Positions 34,461 through 47,321 of a stretch of DNA of 64,000 nucleotides are shown here, in pieces. Origin of the DNA: Magicicada septendecula (lineage: Eukaryota; Arthropoda; Insecta; Hemiptera; Cicadidae); NCBI GenBank assembly GCA_034769895.1, contig CM068368.1, positions 689,455,877 through 689,519,876 on the forward strand, read 5' to 3'. Positions within the stretch are counted from its first letter, which is position 1. Every line of letters starts with the position of its first letter. The position numbers and the translations under genes were made by a program. Under the pieces are notes generated by a model. The model did not search any database. It saw only the letters and a list, made by a program, of their open reading frames with translations, and was not told the DNA's origin.

Positions 34461-37400
34461 TGTATGTTAAAAATGTGAGGTGTATTTTATAATCTGGAAC
34501 ATTTTATACCAAATGATTTAATCACAAAAGATTACGTAAAACACAAAATTACAACAAACACACGAAAAGTATCTATAGAAATTAAAAAATAACCAAAATT
34601 ATATAAGATAAATGACAAATTATTCAATAAATGATTAAATATGTACCATAATTTATTAGATACTGCAATTATTTTTTATAGAAACAAACATCCACCAGTA
34701 GCTACAAAACCAATTTTCCCTATAATGCAAGATCCTGATCTTTTCGATACATTGTTGGATTGTTAATGCTAGCATTTTTTTATTCTTTTCCCTAAACATT
34801 TTGAAACCATAATTTCAAAGCGATACTAACTGAGATGCCTTTCCATTGTGTTTCCTTTTGCTCAAAAAAAAAAATATTTTATGGTGGTGTTGATAATGTC
34901 TTTATTCTTTAAAATTTTGTGTGAGTGAGATTGCAATATTTTTAACTGAACTGTAGCATTTCATTGTCTCAGTTTTTGTCATTTTTGTGCTTCTGTAAAG
35001 TGTTCACTTTTTATTTACACTTAAGTCATGCCGGTTTTATTTTACATTTTTACACTTTCTGTCAAGGTACTGTAAAGGTACAGTAAAATATACAATTTTA
35101 TTTTAAAAAATGATCAAACCAAGCACTTGTCTGTAATGAACAGAACACTGTGTAATAACTGAAATATATGAGTTTTATTTAAGGTTATTGCTGGCTCTCA
35201 CATCCTACCTTCCAGTATTTGCGTATCATCTATCAGAACAGTGAATAACTCAACAGGATACTAAGTCATTCTTACTACTGTTCAGGTGCATTTAGCATGT
35301 ACACCAGAGGCAGATTTATACATAGGCAAAATAGGCAACTGCCTATGGGCGGCAAATTTTGTAAAGGTCGTTATGTTGTTTTTATACGTAAGAGATGTTT
35401 CAAATTCCGCTCCATTTCATTTCAATATGATAAGAAGCTTTTAAAAATATATATTGTTTAGTAACTAGGCTTATTACATAAAGAGAATAGTTCATCATTT
35501 ACTTCTGATCTGTATATGAAGTAGGCCCTACATCGTTTTTTCACAATTACATTTATATACATTATATGTGTGATACTTCCATTATATTAATTATTTAACT
35601 ATTAATTTGTTTACATTCAAATTTTGAACATCCTTTACCGACTCTGTAATTTGATATGAGTGAATATCAATAGATGCCACTAGCTGCTAACAGACAGACT
35701 ATGAGCATAGCATAATTTTGTAACGGGACATTTAGGCCTACCTGGGGTAATATAAAAAATTCTTATGTTTGATAAAAAATAATATTTTCTTATGTAACAT
35801 TAATTTTGGGGAAAAGGAAACAAACTTTATTTCATGAATTATACAACGCAACAGACAAACGTGTGAAATTGTGCCAAGGTCAGCTCCAGTGACAAGCAAA
35901 TTATGTAACATAACAACATACGATATTACGTCAGTTCACACGTCACGCTGGAATGTAGGTGTGTCAACGCCAGCAGTTTCATTGATGCTTGGAGAACAGT
36001 CAGTCAGCAATGTCATCTAACAACTCCAGACGCAAGCAGTCTGCGCGTCCGCCGGCCGGGCGTAGTTTTCGTTGCGCCCGCACTAAAATGTGAATACCGC
36101 ACGTATAAATTTTTAAAAATGTAAAATAACAAATTTCAACTCATCAAAGTGAATTAACAGTTTTTAAATGTGTAGATTCAGTGAAGATTACAAAATAATC
36201 TACGTAGTGCGCGGAGCCATGAGACGTCTTCAGGACTGATTTTCCAGATAAGTAAACAAAAACGAGGGGCAGAACAATTCTTAATATGGGATAAAAATAA
36301 AATTTCAATGTTATTATCATGATTTAAGGTGAGATCTCACATAAGGGAAACGGGGTACGTATGAATGGGTGCGTAAATGAAAAGTATGAAATAAGGAGCG
36401 CTGGTTTGTGCATAACAATAGATTTAAGTTTATAGCTATTGAATTTTTGTTAGTAACCATGTTTTGGGGTATTTTGAGTAAATTCAGTAATGAAAATAGT
36501 AACACAAGAAATAAAATGTAAAAGAGAGGAGTAAGGACTCCATTTTGTTGTATTTCAAGATGGCTCGAATAATGTTGTATACAAATTCTATCATTGTAAA
36601 AAAGATGAAGTTTGAGTAAAAATAAATAAGATAACTTGTCACAAAAGGGAAATATTAGTCATTTCAAAATAACCAATTCATAAATTTATAAATTAATTTA
36701 TAGACCCGAACAATGACTTAGTTTGTTAGTTAACAATTTCATACCCAACTCTAGTGCCAATTAAGCTTCGACCTGCCGAGGAAGGAAATTAGAGGTCTAC
36801 ACATAGTACATGTCCATTAAACACCTGTTGTATTTTACATAAATCGTTAAATATATATTCATCAAATAAATTGATAGGCAAAAAGTGATAAGTGAAAGGA
36901 TGATTATGTCAAAAGATGTGTATATAATGTATTTTCATTTATTATGTTAGGGTAATATTAGTGGAATGATAATATTCTACCACTACTGTATTACAGTATA
37001 CAAATGTAGTGAAATATCTTGGCACAATACTATATGATAAATTTGGATAAAAGGCTCATTTCAAATAGAAAGGATAGCTGGTGTGATCAGACATAACAAA
37101 TTTGTATTAGTTTTTTGAGAATTTATTCCTATCAAACTGCAATAAGCATATTTTCAAACCTTTATGGATGTGTGTCATGGAATTTACAGATTGCACCAAA
37201 AGAAACAGTTAAAACATATCTTTTCAATTAAACAAAAATTGGTCTTGTAATATTAGTCAGTAATACAGCAGGAACTAATCAGTTAATTGCTATTACAAAA
37301 TGCCTTATTCCTTTTTCATGATGATCAGATTTTGCTATACTCCTGCATAAATAAAAATTATTAAAATGCTTAACTCTCAACACAAAGTATTTAAACTATT

Positions 37401-38140
37401 TAACATGAAAAGTTCATCATGTCACATATTCTAGTAACAAGGTAAGTTTTTGGAATAGTGTTTTAGTTGAATTTATACACTAGGAGGACACAGCATTTAG
37501 TTTGTGTGTGTAACTCTGGTTAATCAAAGAGAATTATTTGTGTAAATTCAAATTTAGTAATACAAATGTACTACCATAAAGGCCTGGAATGCTATGCATT
37601 AAAGAATTTTAAATAACTTTATATGGGGAAACTGGTTTAGATACTGGTACATTATTTCTGAAAATAATAATCCTGAAATGTAATCAGTACTTATATCAAG
37701 TTAAGTGCAATAATTAAATAGATTCTTCAACTTGCACATTGCAAACTTCAGGTGCTAAGCCTTTACTTTATTTTTAATTTAACATCAATTTATGTTCAGC
37801 AACGTTAAAAATAACATGTTATGGCCTCTGAGAAAGTACACAGTGAGTGGAAGCTTGTAACGGTATAAACCTTTTACCATTATACAAAATAATAAAAATC
37901 ACTGCTGCCAGAATATTACTTACCGTCATAATCCCGCTAAACTTACCTTTTAAACACCAAAAACCCCAGGGCCACCACCAATATCTTTAAAGGAGAGATA
38001 TGGAGACCTTTACACTCTTTCCCTTATAAAAAATTAAAATAATCCTGCTATCTGACCACCCTTACTTCTCCCCGGAACGTTAGACGAGTTTTTCAGCACA
38101 GAATAGGAAATGGTAATTGCATAATAACTTACAACTAACA
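34461..38140. other. 3.7 kb without a recognisable gene
   Basis: AT-rich, with short chance open frames only. At 35305 the sequence CAGAGGCAGATTTATACATA begins; with the following gcctatgggcggcaaattt it looks like one end of a hAT-type element, but I cannot find its partner. A GC-rich patch lies near 36030-36080. Nothing else is recognisable. Confidence 0.4.
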
Positions 38141-38148
38141 CATATTTA
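38141..38148. repeat. Target-site duplication CATATTTA, left copy
   Basis: CATATTTA occurs directly before CAGGGCCGTTG here and directly after CGACGGCCCTG at 52213-52220. Perfect 8-bp match. Confidence 0.9.
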
Positions 38149-38831
38149 CAGGGCCGTTGAGAGGATTTCCGGGCCCCTGGGCAAGTTAGCACTCTGGGCC
38201 CCTTTGAACAACAACTACCGGTGGGTCTGGGGGTTATGGAATACTCCCCATTATGACGGGGGGTCCCCCCCGGAAAAAAATTTTAAATTTAGACGCAACA
38301 TGATGAGTTTTAATGCATTCTGAGGGCAATTTTGTCCTTATAGGAAAAGGTGTTTAGTGGGGACAAATTTTGAAGTTCAACTAAGATAGGCTAAAAAACA
38401 AATAATTGAGTTGTGTGTTAGCTGATAAGTTTCATTAAAAACCCTGCTTTTTACACTTTGTATATGCATAATATAAACCATAATATAAACATAATATAAA
38501 TTGTTTGCATAGTTAAAATAGTGAGATTAAGAGTAAAAAAAATCAAAATATGTAACTAACACTTTTTATTTACAAAAGTTGTATTGCAAGTAAAATATAA
38601 GAGTTATTAATATCAGTTTGTTAATATGACTTGTCTGTCAGTCTCTCTCCTATGAATTTAACATTGACCATATTGAATAAAATGAAAAGGTCATAAAAAT
38701 CTAAGTTACTAAATGAAACACAAGAATTAAAACTTCCGTACTCATAAGACATCAGGAATAATTTTAAGTTCATCACAACATCCTTCTTGCCTTTTTGGTT
38801 GCAAAGTCGTTTATTATGTCTTCATAGCTAT

Positions 38832-41800
38832 TACTTCCATGTTCCTTAAGGAAATGGAAGTATGGTGATGGCAAAAAAAAATCGTGTTCGAGATTATTGC
38901 AGATTCTGATTGTACTACACTCAAAACATGAAAAAAAGTCATTTTTCGAAAAGTGTCTGTGTGTCTATAGATTTTTTTTCTATGGCAAACGATAACAGCC
39001 GCAAATTCGAACTGAATCAAATCGTTTTTTGCATACAGCCCTGATTTGTAGAGTACTCACGACCTATTGTTTTTGGTGAAGATCGGTTGAGGGAAAGGGG
39101 TAGTTTACCTGCAACAGTTTTTTTTTAATCAAGGTAATTGTTTTCTATGGCAAACGATAACAGCCGCAAATTCAAACAGAATCAACTACTCTTTTGCATA
39201 CAGTCCTGAATTGTAGAGTTCTCAAGATCTGTTGATCTTGGTGAAGATCGGTTAAGGGAAAGGGGTAGTTTACCTGCAACGGTTTTTTTTAGCAAGGGTA
39301 ATTTTGTTTGTTTGGCAAACGATAACAGCCGCAAATTCAAACAGAATCAAATAATGTTTCGCATACAGCCCTGATTTGCAGAGTACTCGCGACCTATTGT
39401 TTTTGGTGAAGATCGGTTGAGGGAAAGGGGTAGTTTACCTGCAACGGTTTTTTTTAGCAAGGGTAATTTTGTTTGTTTGGCAAACGATAACAGCCGCAAG
39501 GTCTGTCTGTGTGTCTGTCTGTGTGTCTGTCTGTCTGTAGATTTTTTTTTATGGCAAACGATAACTGCCGCAAATTCAAACAGAATCAAATAATTTTTTG
39601 CATGCAGCCCTGATTTGCAGAGTACTCGCGACCTATTGTTTTTGGTTAAGATCGGTTGAGGGAAAGGGGTAGTTTACCTGCAACGGTTTTTTTTAGCAAG
39701 GGTAATTTTGTTTGTTTGGCAAACGATAACAGCCGCAAATTCAAACAGAATCAAATAATGTTTCGCATACAGCCCTGAATTGTAGAGTTCTCAAGATCTG
39801 TTGATTTTGGTGAAGATCGGTTAAGGGAAAGGGGTAGTTTACCTGTAACGTTCTATGTTTTAACAAGGGTATTTCCTATGGCAAACGATAACAGCCGCAA
39901 ATTCAAACAGAATCAAAAGATTATTTGCATACAGCCCTAAATTGTAGAGTTCTCAAGACCTATTGTTTTTGGTGAAGTTCGGTTGAGGGAAAGGGGTAGT
40001 TTACCTGCAACGTTTTTCTAACAAGGGTATTTTCTATGGCAAACGATAACAGCCGCAAATTCAAACAGAATCAAATAATGTTTTGCATACAGCCCTGATT
40101 TGTAGAGTACTCAAGACCTATTGTTTTTGGTGAAGATCGGTTAAGGGGAAGGGGTAGTTTACCTGCAACGTTTTTTTATCAAGCGTATTTTCTATGGCAA
40201 ACGATAACAGCCGCAAATTCAAACAGAATCAAATAATTTTTTGCATACTTCCCTGAATTGTAGAGGTCTCAATGACTTTCGATTTTGGTGAAGATCGGTT
40301 AAGGGGAAGGGGTAGTTTACCTGCAACCTTTTACGTTTTAACAAGAGTAAAGTACTTGAAATTTTATTTAAACTTTTTGAAACAATGGTAATTGTTAAAA
40401 ATAAAATAATTTTGTTGCCAGGCAATAAAATTATAATTTTTTCATTTTAATGTAATATAATATTTTTCATTTAATACAGCAATAAATATCGGTATGGAGA
40501 ACCATACATGACTTCCATATTCTAAGATTTATTTTTAAAATCATTTTCAGCCAAACAGCCAGGCTGTGTCTTACCTGCCTTTTTATTGCTGTATTAAATG
40601 AAAAATATTATATTACATTAAAATGAAAAAATTATAATTTTATTGCCTGGCAACAAAATTATTTTATTTTTAACAATTACCATTGTTTCAAAAAGTTTAA
40701 ATAAATTTTCAAGTACTTTACTCTTGTTAAAACGTAAAAGGTTGCAGGTAAACTACCCCTTCCCCTTAACCGATCTTCACCAAAATCGAAAGTCATTCAG
40801 ACCTCTACAATTCAGGGACGTATGCAAAAAATTATTTGATTCTGTTTGAATTTGCGGCTGTTATCGTTTGCCATAGAAAATACGCTTGATAAAAAAACGT
40901 TGCAGGTAAACTACCCCTTCCCCTTAACCGATCTTCACCAAAAACAACAGGTCTTGAGTACTCTACAAATCAGGGCTGTATGCAAAACATTATTTGATTC
41001 TGTTTGAATTTACGGCTGTTATCGTTTGCCATAGAAAATACCCTTGTTAAAAAAACGTTGCAGGTAAACTACCCCTTTCCCTCAACCGATCTTCACCAAA
41101 AACAATAGGTCTTGAGAACTCTACAATTTAGGGCTGTATGCAAATAATCTTTTGATTCTGTTTGAATTTGCGGCTGTTATCGTTTGCCATAGGAAATACC
41201 CTTGTTAAAACATAAAACGTTACAGGTAAACTACCCCTTTCCCTTAACCGATCTTCACCAAAAACAATAGGTCTTGAGTACTCTACAAATCAGGGCTGTA
41301 TGCAAAACATTATTTGATTCTGTTTGAATTTGCGGCTGTTATCGTTTGCCATAGAAAATACCCTTGTTAAAAAAACGTTGCAGGTAAACTACCCCTTTCC
41401 CTCAACCGAACTTCACCAAAAACAATAGGTCTTGAGAACTCTACAATTTAGGGCTGTATGCAAATAATCTTTTGATTCTGTTTGAATTTGCGGCTGTTAT
41501 CGTTTGCCATAGGAAATACCCTTGTAAAAACATAAAACGTTACAGGTAAACTACCCCTTTCCCTTAACCGATCTTCATCAAAATCAACAGATCTTGAGAA
41601 CTCTACAATTCAGGGCTGTATGCGAAACATTATTTGATTCTGTTTGAATTTGCGGCTGTTATCGTTTGCCAAACAAACAAAATTACCCTTGCTAAAAAAA
41701 AACCGTTGTAGGTAAACTACCCCTTTCCCTCAACCGATCTTCACCAAAAACAATAGGTCGCGAGTACTCTGCAAATCAGGGCTGCATGCAAAAAATTATT

Positions 41801-42337
41801 TGATTCTGTTTGAATTTGCGGCTGTTATCGTTTGCCATAGAAAATACGCTTGATAAAAAAACGTTGCAGGTAAACTACCCCTTTCCCTCAACCGATCTTC
41901 ACCAAAAACAATAGGTCTTGAGAACTCTACAATTTAGGGCTGCATGCAAATAATCTTTTGATTCTGTTTGAATTTGCGGCTGTTATCGTTTGCCATAGGA
42001 AATACCCTTGTTAAAACATAAAACGTTACAGGTAAACTACCCCTTTCCCTTAACCGATCTTCACCAAAATCAACAGATCTTGAGAACTCTACAATTCAGG
42101 GCTGTATGCGAAACATTATTTGATTCTGTTTGAATTTGCGGCTGTTATCGTTTGCCAAACAAACAAAATTACCCTTGCTAAAAAAAAACCGTTGTAGGTA
42201 AACTACCCCTTTCCCTCAACCGATCTTCACCAAAAACAATAGGTCGCGAGTACTCTGCAAATCAGGGCTGCATGCAAAAAATTATTTGATTCTGTTCGAA
42301 TTTGCGGCAGTTATCGTTTGCCATAGAAAAAAAATCT

Positions 42338-42380
<43 letters not shown>

Positions 42381-42535
42381 CACAGACACTTTTCGGAAAA
42401 CGACTTTTTTTCATGTTTTGAGTGTAGTAGAATCAGAATCTGCAATAATCTCGAACACGATTTTTTTTGCCATCACCATACTTCCATTCCTTAAGGAATA
42501 TGGAAGTAAACACCATACTTCCATTCCTTAAGGAA
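38832..42535. repeat. Large palindrome of about 160-bp repeats (HINE/DINE-like element, inverted pair)
   Basis: The left arm runs on the plus strand. It starts ttacttccatgttccttaag (hairpin with gaaatggaag), then has about eight units of 158-165 bp and an A/T-rich segment (40347-40487). The right arm is the reverse complement with about ten units, ending at the inverted start hairpin near 42480-42535. The core (40488-40580) holds ggtatggagaaccatac, the hairpin found at the element's 3' end. Each unit contains ggcaaacgataacagccgca, then agaatcaa, then gaagatcggtt and ggggtagtttacctgcaacg. A (GTCT)n tract at 39503-39538 and its mirror (AGAC)n at 42339-42388 are included. Confidence 0.8.
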
Positions 42536-42539
42536 TATG

Positions 42540-44725
42540 GAAGTAAAAGGCAGGTAAGACACAGCCTGGCTGTTTGGCTGAAAATGATTTTAAATATAAA
42601 TCTTAGAATATGGAAGTCATGTATGGTTCTCCATACCGATATTTTACTTCCATGTTCCTTAAGGAAATGGAAGTATGGTGATGGCAAAAAAATCGTGTTC
42701 GAGATTATTGCAGATTCTGATTGTACTACACTCAAAACATGAAAAAAAGTCGTTTTTCGAAAAGTATCTGTGTGTGTGTGTGTCTGTAGATTTTTTTCTA
42801 TGGCAAACGATAACAGCCGCAAATTCAAACAGAATCAAATAATTTTTTGTATACAGCCCTAATTTGTAGAGTACTCGCGACCTATTGTTTTTGGTGAAGA
42901 TCGGTTGAGGGAAGGGGTAGTTTACCGGCAACGGTTTTTTTTATCAAGGGTAATTTTGTTTGTTTGGCAAACGATAACAGCCGCAAATTCAAACAGAATC
43001 AAATAATGTTTTGCATACAGCCCTGATTTGTAGAGTACTCAAGATCTGTTGATTTTGGTAAAGATCGGTTAAGGGGAAGGGGTAGTTTACCTGCAACGTT
43101 TTATGTTTTAACAAGGGTATTTTCTATGGCAAACGATAACAGCCGCAAATTCAAACATAATCAAATAATGTTTTGCATACTGCCCTGAATTGTAGAGTTA
43201 TCAAGACCTTTTGTTTTGGTGAAGATCGGTTAAGGGAAAGGGGTAGTTTACCTGCTACGTTTTATGTTTTAAAAGGGTATTTTTTATGGCAAACGATAAG
43301 AGCCGCACATTCAAACAGAATCAAATAAGTTTTTGCATACAGCCCTGATTTCTTGAGTTCTCAAGACCTATTGTTTTTGGTGAAGATTGGTTAATGGAAT
43401 AGGGTAGTTTACCAGCAACGTTTTATGTTTTATCAAGGATGTTTTCTATGGCAAACGATAACAACCGCAAATTCAAACAGAATCAAATAATTGTTTGCAT
43501 ACAGGCCTGAATTGTAGGTTACTCAAGACCTATTGTTTTTGGTGAAGATCGGTTAAGGGAAAGGGGTAGTTTACCGGCAACGGTTTTTTATCAAGGGTAA
43601 TTTTTTTCTATAGTAAACGATAACAGCCGCAAATTCAAACAGAATCAAATGATGTTTTGCATACAGCCCTGTATTGTAGAGTTCTCAATACCTATTGGTG
43701 TTGGTGAAGATCGGTTAAGGGAAAGGGGTAGTTTACCAGCAACGGTTTTTTTTTAAACAAGTGTAATTTTTTTCTATGGCAAACCATAACAGCCGCAAAT
43801 TCAAACGGAATCAACTACTCTTTTGCATACTGCCCTGAATTATAGAGTTCTCAAGACCTGTTGGTTTTGGTGAAGATCGGTTAAGGGAAAGGGGTAGTTT
43901 ACCTGCAACGTTTTTTTTATCAGGGGTAATTTTTTTCTATGGCAAACGATAACTGCCGCAAATTCAAACAGAATCAAATAATTTTTTGCACACTTTCCTG
44001 AGTTTTAGAGAACTCAAGGTCTGTTGATTTTGGTGAAGATCGGTTAAGGGGAAGGGGTAGTTTACCTGCAACATTTTAAGTTGTAACAAGAGAAATGTTT
44101 CCATGACGAACGATAACTGCCGCACATTCAAACAGAATCAAATATTTTTTTGCGTGCATCCCTGAATTGTAGAGGACTGAAGGTCTATTGATTTTGGAGA
44201 AGATCGGTGAAGAGAAAGGGGTAGTTTACCTGAAACATTTTAAGATTTAACGAGAGTAAAGTACTTAATTTTTATAAATAAAGTATCCTGATAAGAAGCT
44301 CATAAAATCCACTGTAGAAACGTAGATGAAATATCTATAAATGAAGAGGTTAGGTGAACGGGGTGGGGGTAATTTTCTATTATTAAAAATTATAGTTGAA
44401 GGTGGAGGGGAGAATTTTTTATGTGTACTACGTTATCGGCAACAAAGAAATAGTTTTTTGTTAAAATTGCTTCCCGGGCTGTTTAGCCGTAGTCCAATGT
44501 TTTCTGTAAAACCAGACTTTTCTGCAGTGCCATCGACTGCCATCATCAGTGAAAATTGAGTGCGAAAACGTGAGGTGGTATACGTTAGTGACCACAGTAC
44601 TGTGGTTAATGCTGAAGCAATAAGTAGAAAGACGTAGTTTCTATGGAAATATTTCATTTCGAATATGATTTTAAATATAAATCTTAGAACATGGAAGTCA
44701 TGTATGGTTCTCCATACCGATATTT
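42540..44725 (+). mobile_element. HINE/DINE-like non-autonomous element, nine internal units
   Basis: A short 3'-end piece (42540-42637, ending ctccataccgatatt) is followed at once by a start hairpin, acttccatgttccttaagga, at about 42644. Then come a (TG)n/(GTCT)-like tract, about nine units of 158-165 bp in plus orientation (gaagatcggtt near 42895, 43059, 43218, 43381, 43540, 43704, 43871, 44033, 44190), a unique 440-bp 3' part, and the terminal hairpin gtatggttctccatacc (44703-44719). There is no coding sequence. Start hairpin, GTCT microsatellite, internal tandem repeats and 3' hairpin are the layout of Helentron-associated (DINE-1/HINE-like) elements; this classification is by layout only. 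Confidence 0.6.
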
Positions 44726-47321
44726 TTTTTTGCAATGTCAGACTCTATTGCTAAAAGAGTTAATGAACTCATTCTTTGCTGCCCCATCGTAGATCTTAGG
44801 ACGTTTTTTATGAGTTTCATTTTACTAAAACTTCTTTCAGCTTCTGCTACAGTCACAGGTATTGTGCAAAATATTCTTATTGCAATACATACGTTTGGAA
44901 ATAAGCCTTCAAGTTTGAGTTCTTTTAATTTGTTGAGAAGTTTCAGTGGTTTCAACGTACCTAAACCTAAGTTACACTCATGAATTGACTTTAGGTACTG
45001 GACTTCTTGGCTAAGTTCTAAACCTAGATCTCCGGGATAGAATGCTTGAAGTACTGAACACTGACTGTCAATTTCACATTCATCCAGTTTCTGGTAATTC
45101 CATAGACATTGAAACATGTTGTTCACTGTCTTAGCTACTTCAAATCTTTCTGTTAGCCCGCCTATCATCGAGTCCATTAGTTTATAAAACACATTTATTC
45201 TAAACGCACTCTCTTCTCGAGATTCTCCTTCAGTTTCAATCTGAGTATCTTCACTTTCGTCATAAGCGAGTTTCATTTTTTTGACTCTTTTCACAGGGAA
45301 TGTAGTTTCACAAGCAGAATCTGAGTTTATGCTGTCCGCCACTAGTTTAGCTTCAACGAGTAGTTTGTCCCACTGATTCCTCAAAGATTTTAGTTCTTGT
45401 ACTAGGTTCTCTATGTTTGCAACCTCAACATCAAGAGTTGCATCTCTTGATTGTAACAGTTTATTTCTAAGATCAACCGAAACTAAAACCTTCAGCCAAA
45501 TAGTAGCCATGAGTACACATTTGAATGAGTTTAAGTACTTCATTATGCCATTCAAATCTGTTTTGCATTCTGCTGACAAGTTAAGAGTTTTACACTTGTT
45601 CAGTGCTTTTTTGATCAGTAATGAATGTTTTGCAAATGGCTTGACACTGTCAACACGAGCAGACCATCTAGTTTGCGATGTGCTGTATAAAGAGCAGCCA
45701 ATGTGTTTTTCTAATATCTCCCAACGCTGTGGACTTCGAACAAAAAAGTTGTACGTTTTTTGAACCATTCTAAAAAATGTTATGGCTTCCTCACAGCACT
45801 CCGCAGCATTGGCCCCACAAAGATTTAAACTGTGTGCCCCACAGTTAGAAAACAACGCAAGTGGGTTGATTTCACTAATGATTGCCTGAGCCCCATTATA
45901 CAACCCGGCCATATTTGCGCCGTTGTCATACCCCTGTCCTCGGCAATCATCTAAGGGTATATTATATTTTACTAGTTGCTCAACAATGAGATTGGTGATG
46001 CCTTTTCCAGTCTTTTTGTTACAATCAACAAAACACAAAAATCTTTCTGCAATTTTAAATTCTGTTTCAGATTCAAGAACATATCTTAGGACAAATGTTG
46101 TTTCTTCCATGTGGGACATGTCTGGAGTTGCGTCGGCAAGGAGAAAATACTTGGATCTTTTCCTCTCCTCAAGTATAGCTTGGGTGACCCTGGCACTATA
46201 TGCTTCTATAAAGTCATTTTGAGACTCAGGCGACAGATAATGGGCCTGAAGTCTTTTCCCTTCTTCTTGCGACTGTCTAACTTTGGTGACGTGTTCTCTC
46301 AATAGTGGATCGTATTTTGATAGGAGTTCCAAGATTCCTAAAAAGTTGCCATTGTTTGTGTCACCAATTTTACTAGACTCCCCTCTGAATGGGAGCCCCC
46401 TCTCAGCTAAGAGCAAAACTACAGAAAGGATTCTTTGAAGAAGTTCTTTCTAATGTTGAGTTTTTTTTATGAGTTCACTATCCAATCGAGATGCAATATC
46501 TGTGCTTTTCTTTAAGCTTCTCTCCATTTCACGCCACTTCATGTAACATTTTCTGTGGTTTGTCGATCTTTCATGGTTTGGGAGTGTATCGTACAGCTTC
46601 CGCCAGGAATACTCTTTTTTCCAACCATTCCTAGTCATCAAAACAGATTTTTTTGAGTCGGGGATATCAACGCTACCGAACAGTCTACATGGAAAACAAT
46701 GAAGAGATTGTGTACTTTCACTCCACGAAAGCCAATCTCGAGGTACAGTTTCACCATTAGCCAGTTTAGAATCTAAAACAACACGTGGAAAAGCTCTTTT
46801 GCCGTCACGTGGAAGTTTTTTAGGAAAAGATGGAGGGCCAATTTTAACAAGGGATTCGATATCTTTAGCACTAATACAGTTGATATTATGAAAATTTCCT
46901 AAATCAGAGGATATAACCGGCACTAACGCAACTGTGTCAGGTTTGTCAACGTCTCGCACGAGCGTGGGTAAGTCGTCATTCATTGTCTCGTGAGAAGAAC
47001 CACTAATTTCACTGCTTAAGTTAGCTTTTTCCTTTGAGTTTTCTGTAACACCTTTGAGACCAGAAGTGTCCGCAAAAGCTTCATCGTCAGTTTTTGTGAT
47101 GAATCATCTTTAGAAGAGGGACCAGCAACATGAACGTCACTGTTAGTCTCTATGACCGCTGGACCAGCACTATCAGCAGTGCTTGTTTCATCACTGTTGG
47201 CGTTCCTGCCCGTTACTTGAAGTCCTAATTCAAATAAGGTTCGAGATTTTTTCATGGGGATCCCTAGCTTCTTTTTTCTTTCTTTGCGCTTTTGTGCACC
47301 TGACTTGTGTTTGTAGTCCAT
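44698..47321 (-). pseudogene. hAT transposase (ZMYM1-like), nearly readable
   Basis: Minus strand, from ATG 47321 (MDYKHKSGAQKRKERKKKLG). A frameshift near 47090 moves to the frame with LPTLVRDVDKPDTVALVPV. A TTF-type zinc finger follows: SLHCFPCRLFG, then SWRKLYDTLPNHERSTNHRK. After one in-frame TAG (46448-46450) the same frame runs to 44698. It has the catalytic region with FLLADATPDMSHMEE (first Asp), CRGQGYDNGANMAG (second Asp), NCGAHSLNLCG (CxxH), TRWSARVDS, and the dimerisation domain AEAERSFSKMKLIKNVLRS and TMGQQRM. One frameshift and one stop break about 870 codons. The last residues, IGMENHT and the stop, come from the terminal hairpin of the inserted HINE-like element, so the native C-terminus is lost. 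Confidence 0.9.

Noticed and set aside
40219-40849. Two nearly identical 68-codon open frames in opposite orientation (MPGNKIILFLTITIVSKSLN)
   Set aside because: They are mirror images because they lie in the two arms of the palindrome; composition is repeat-driven and there is no domain.
38832-44280. CRISPR-like array of regularly spaced repeats
   Set aside because: Units are 158-165 bp, contiguous and without unique spacers, in a eukaryotic transposon context. They are internal tandem repeats of a non-autonomous element.
44735-46305. Plus-strand open frames over the large hAT gene
   Set aside because: Antisense shadows of the transposase on the minus strand, whose motifs are clear.
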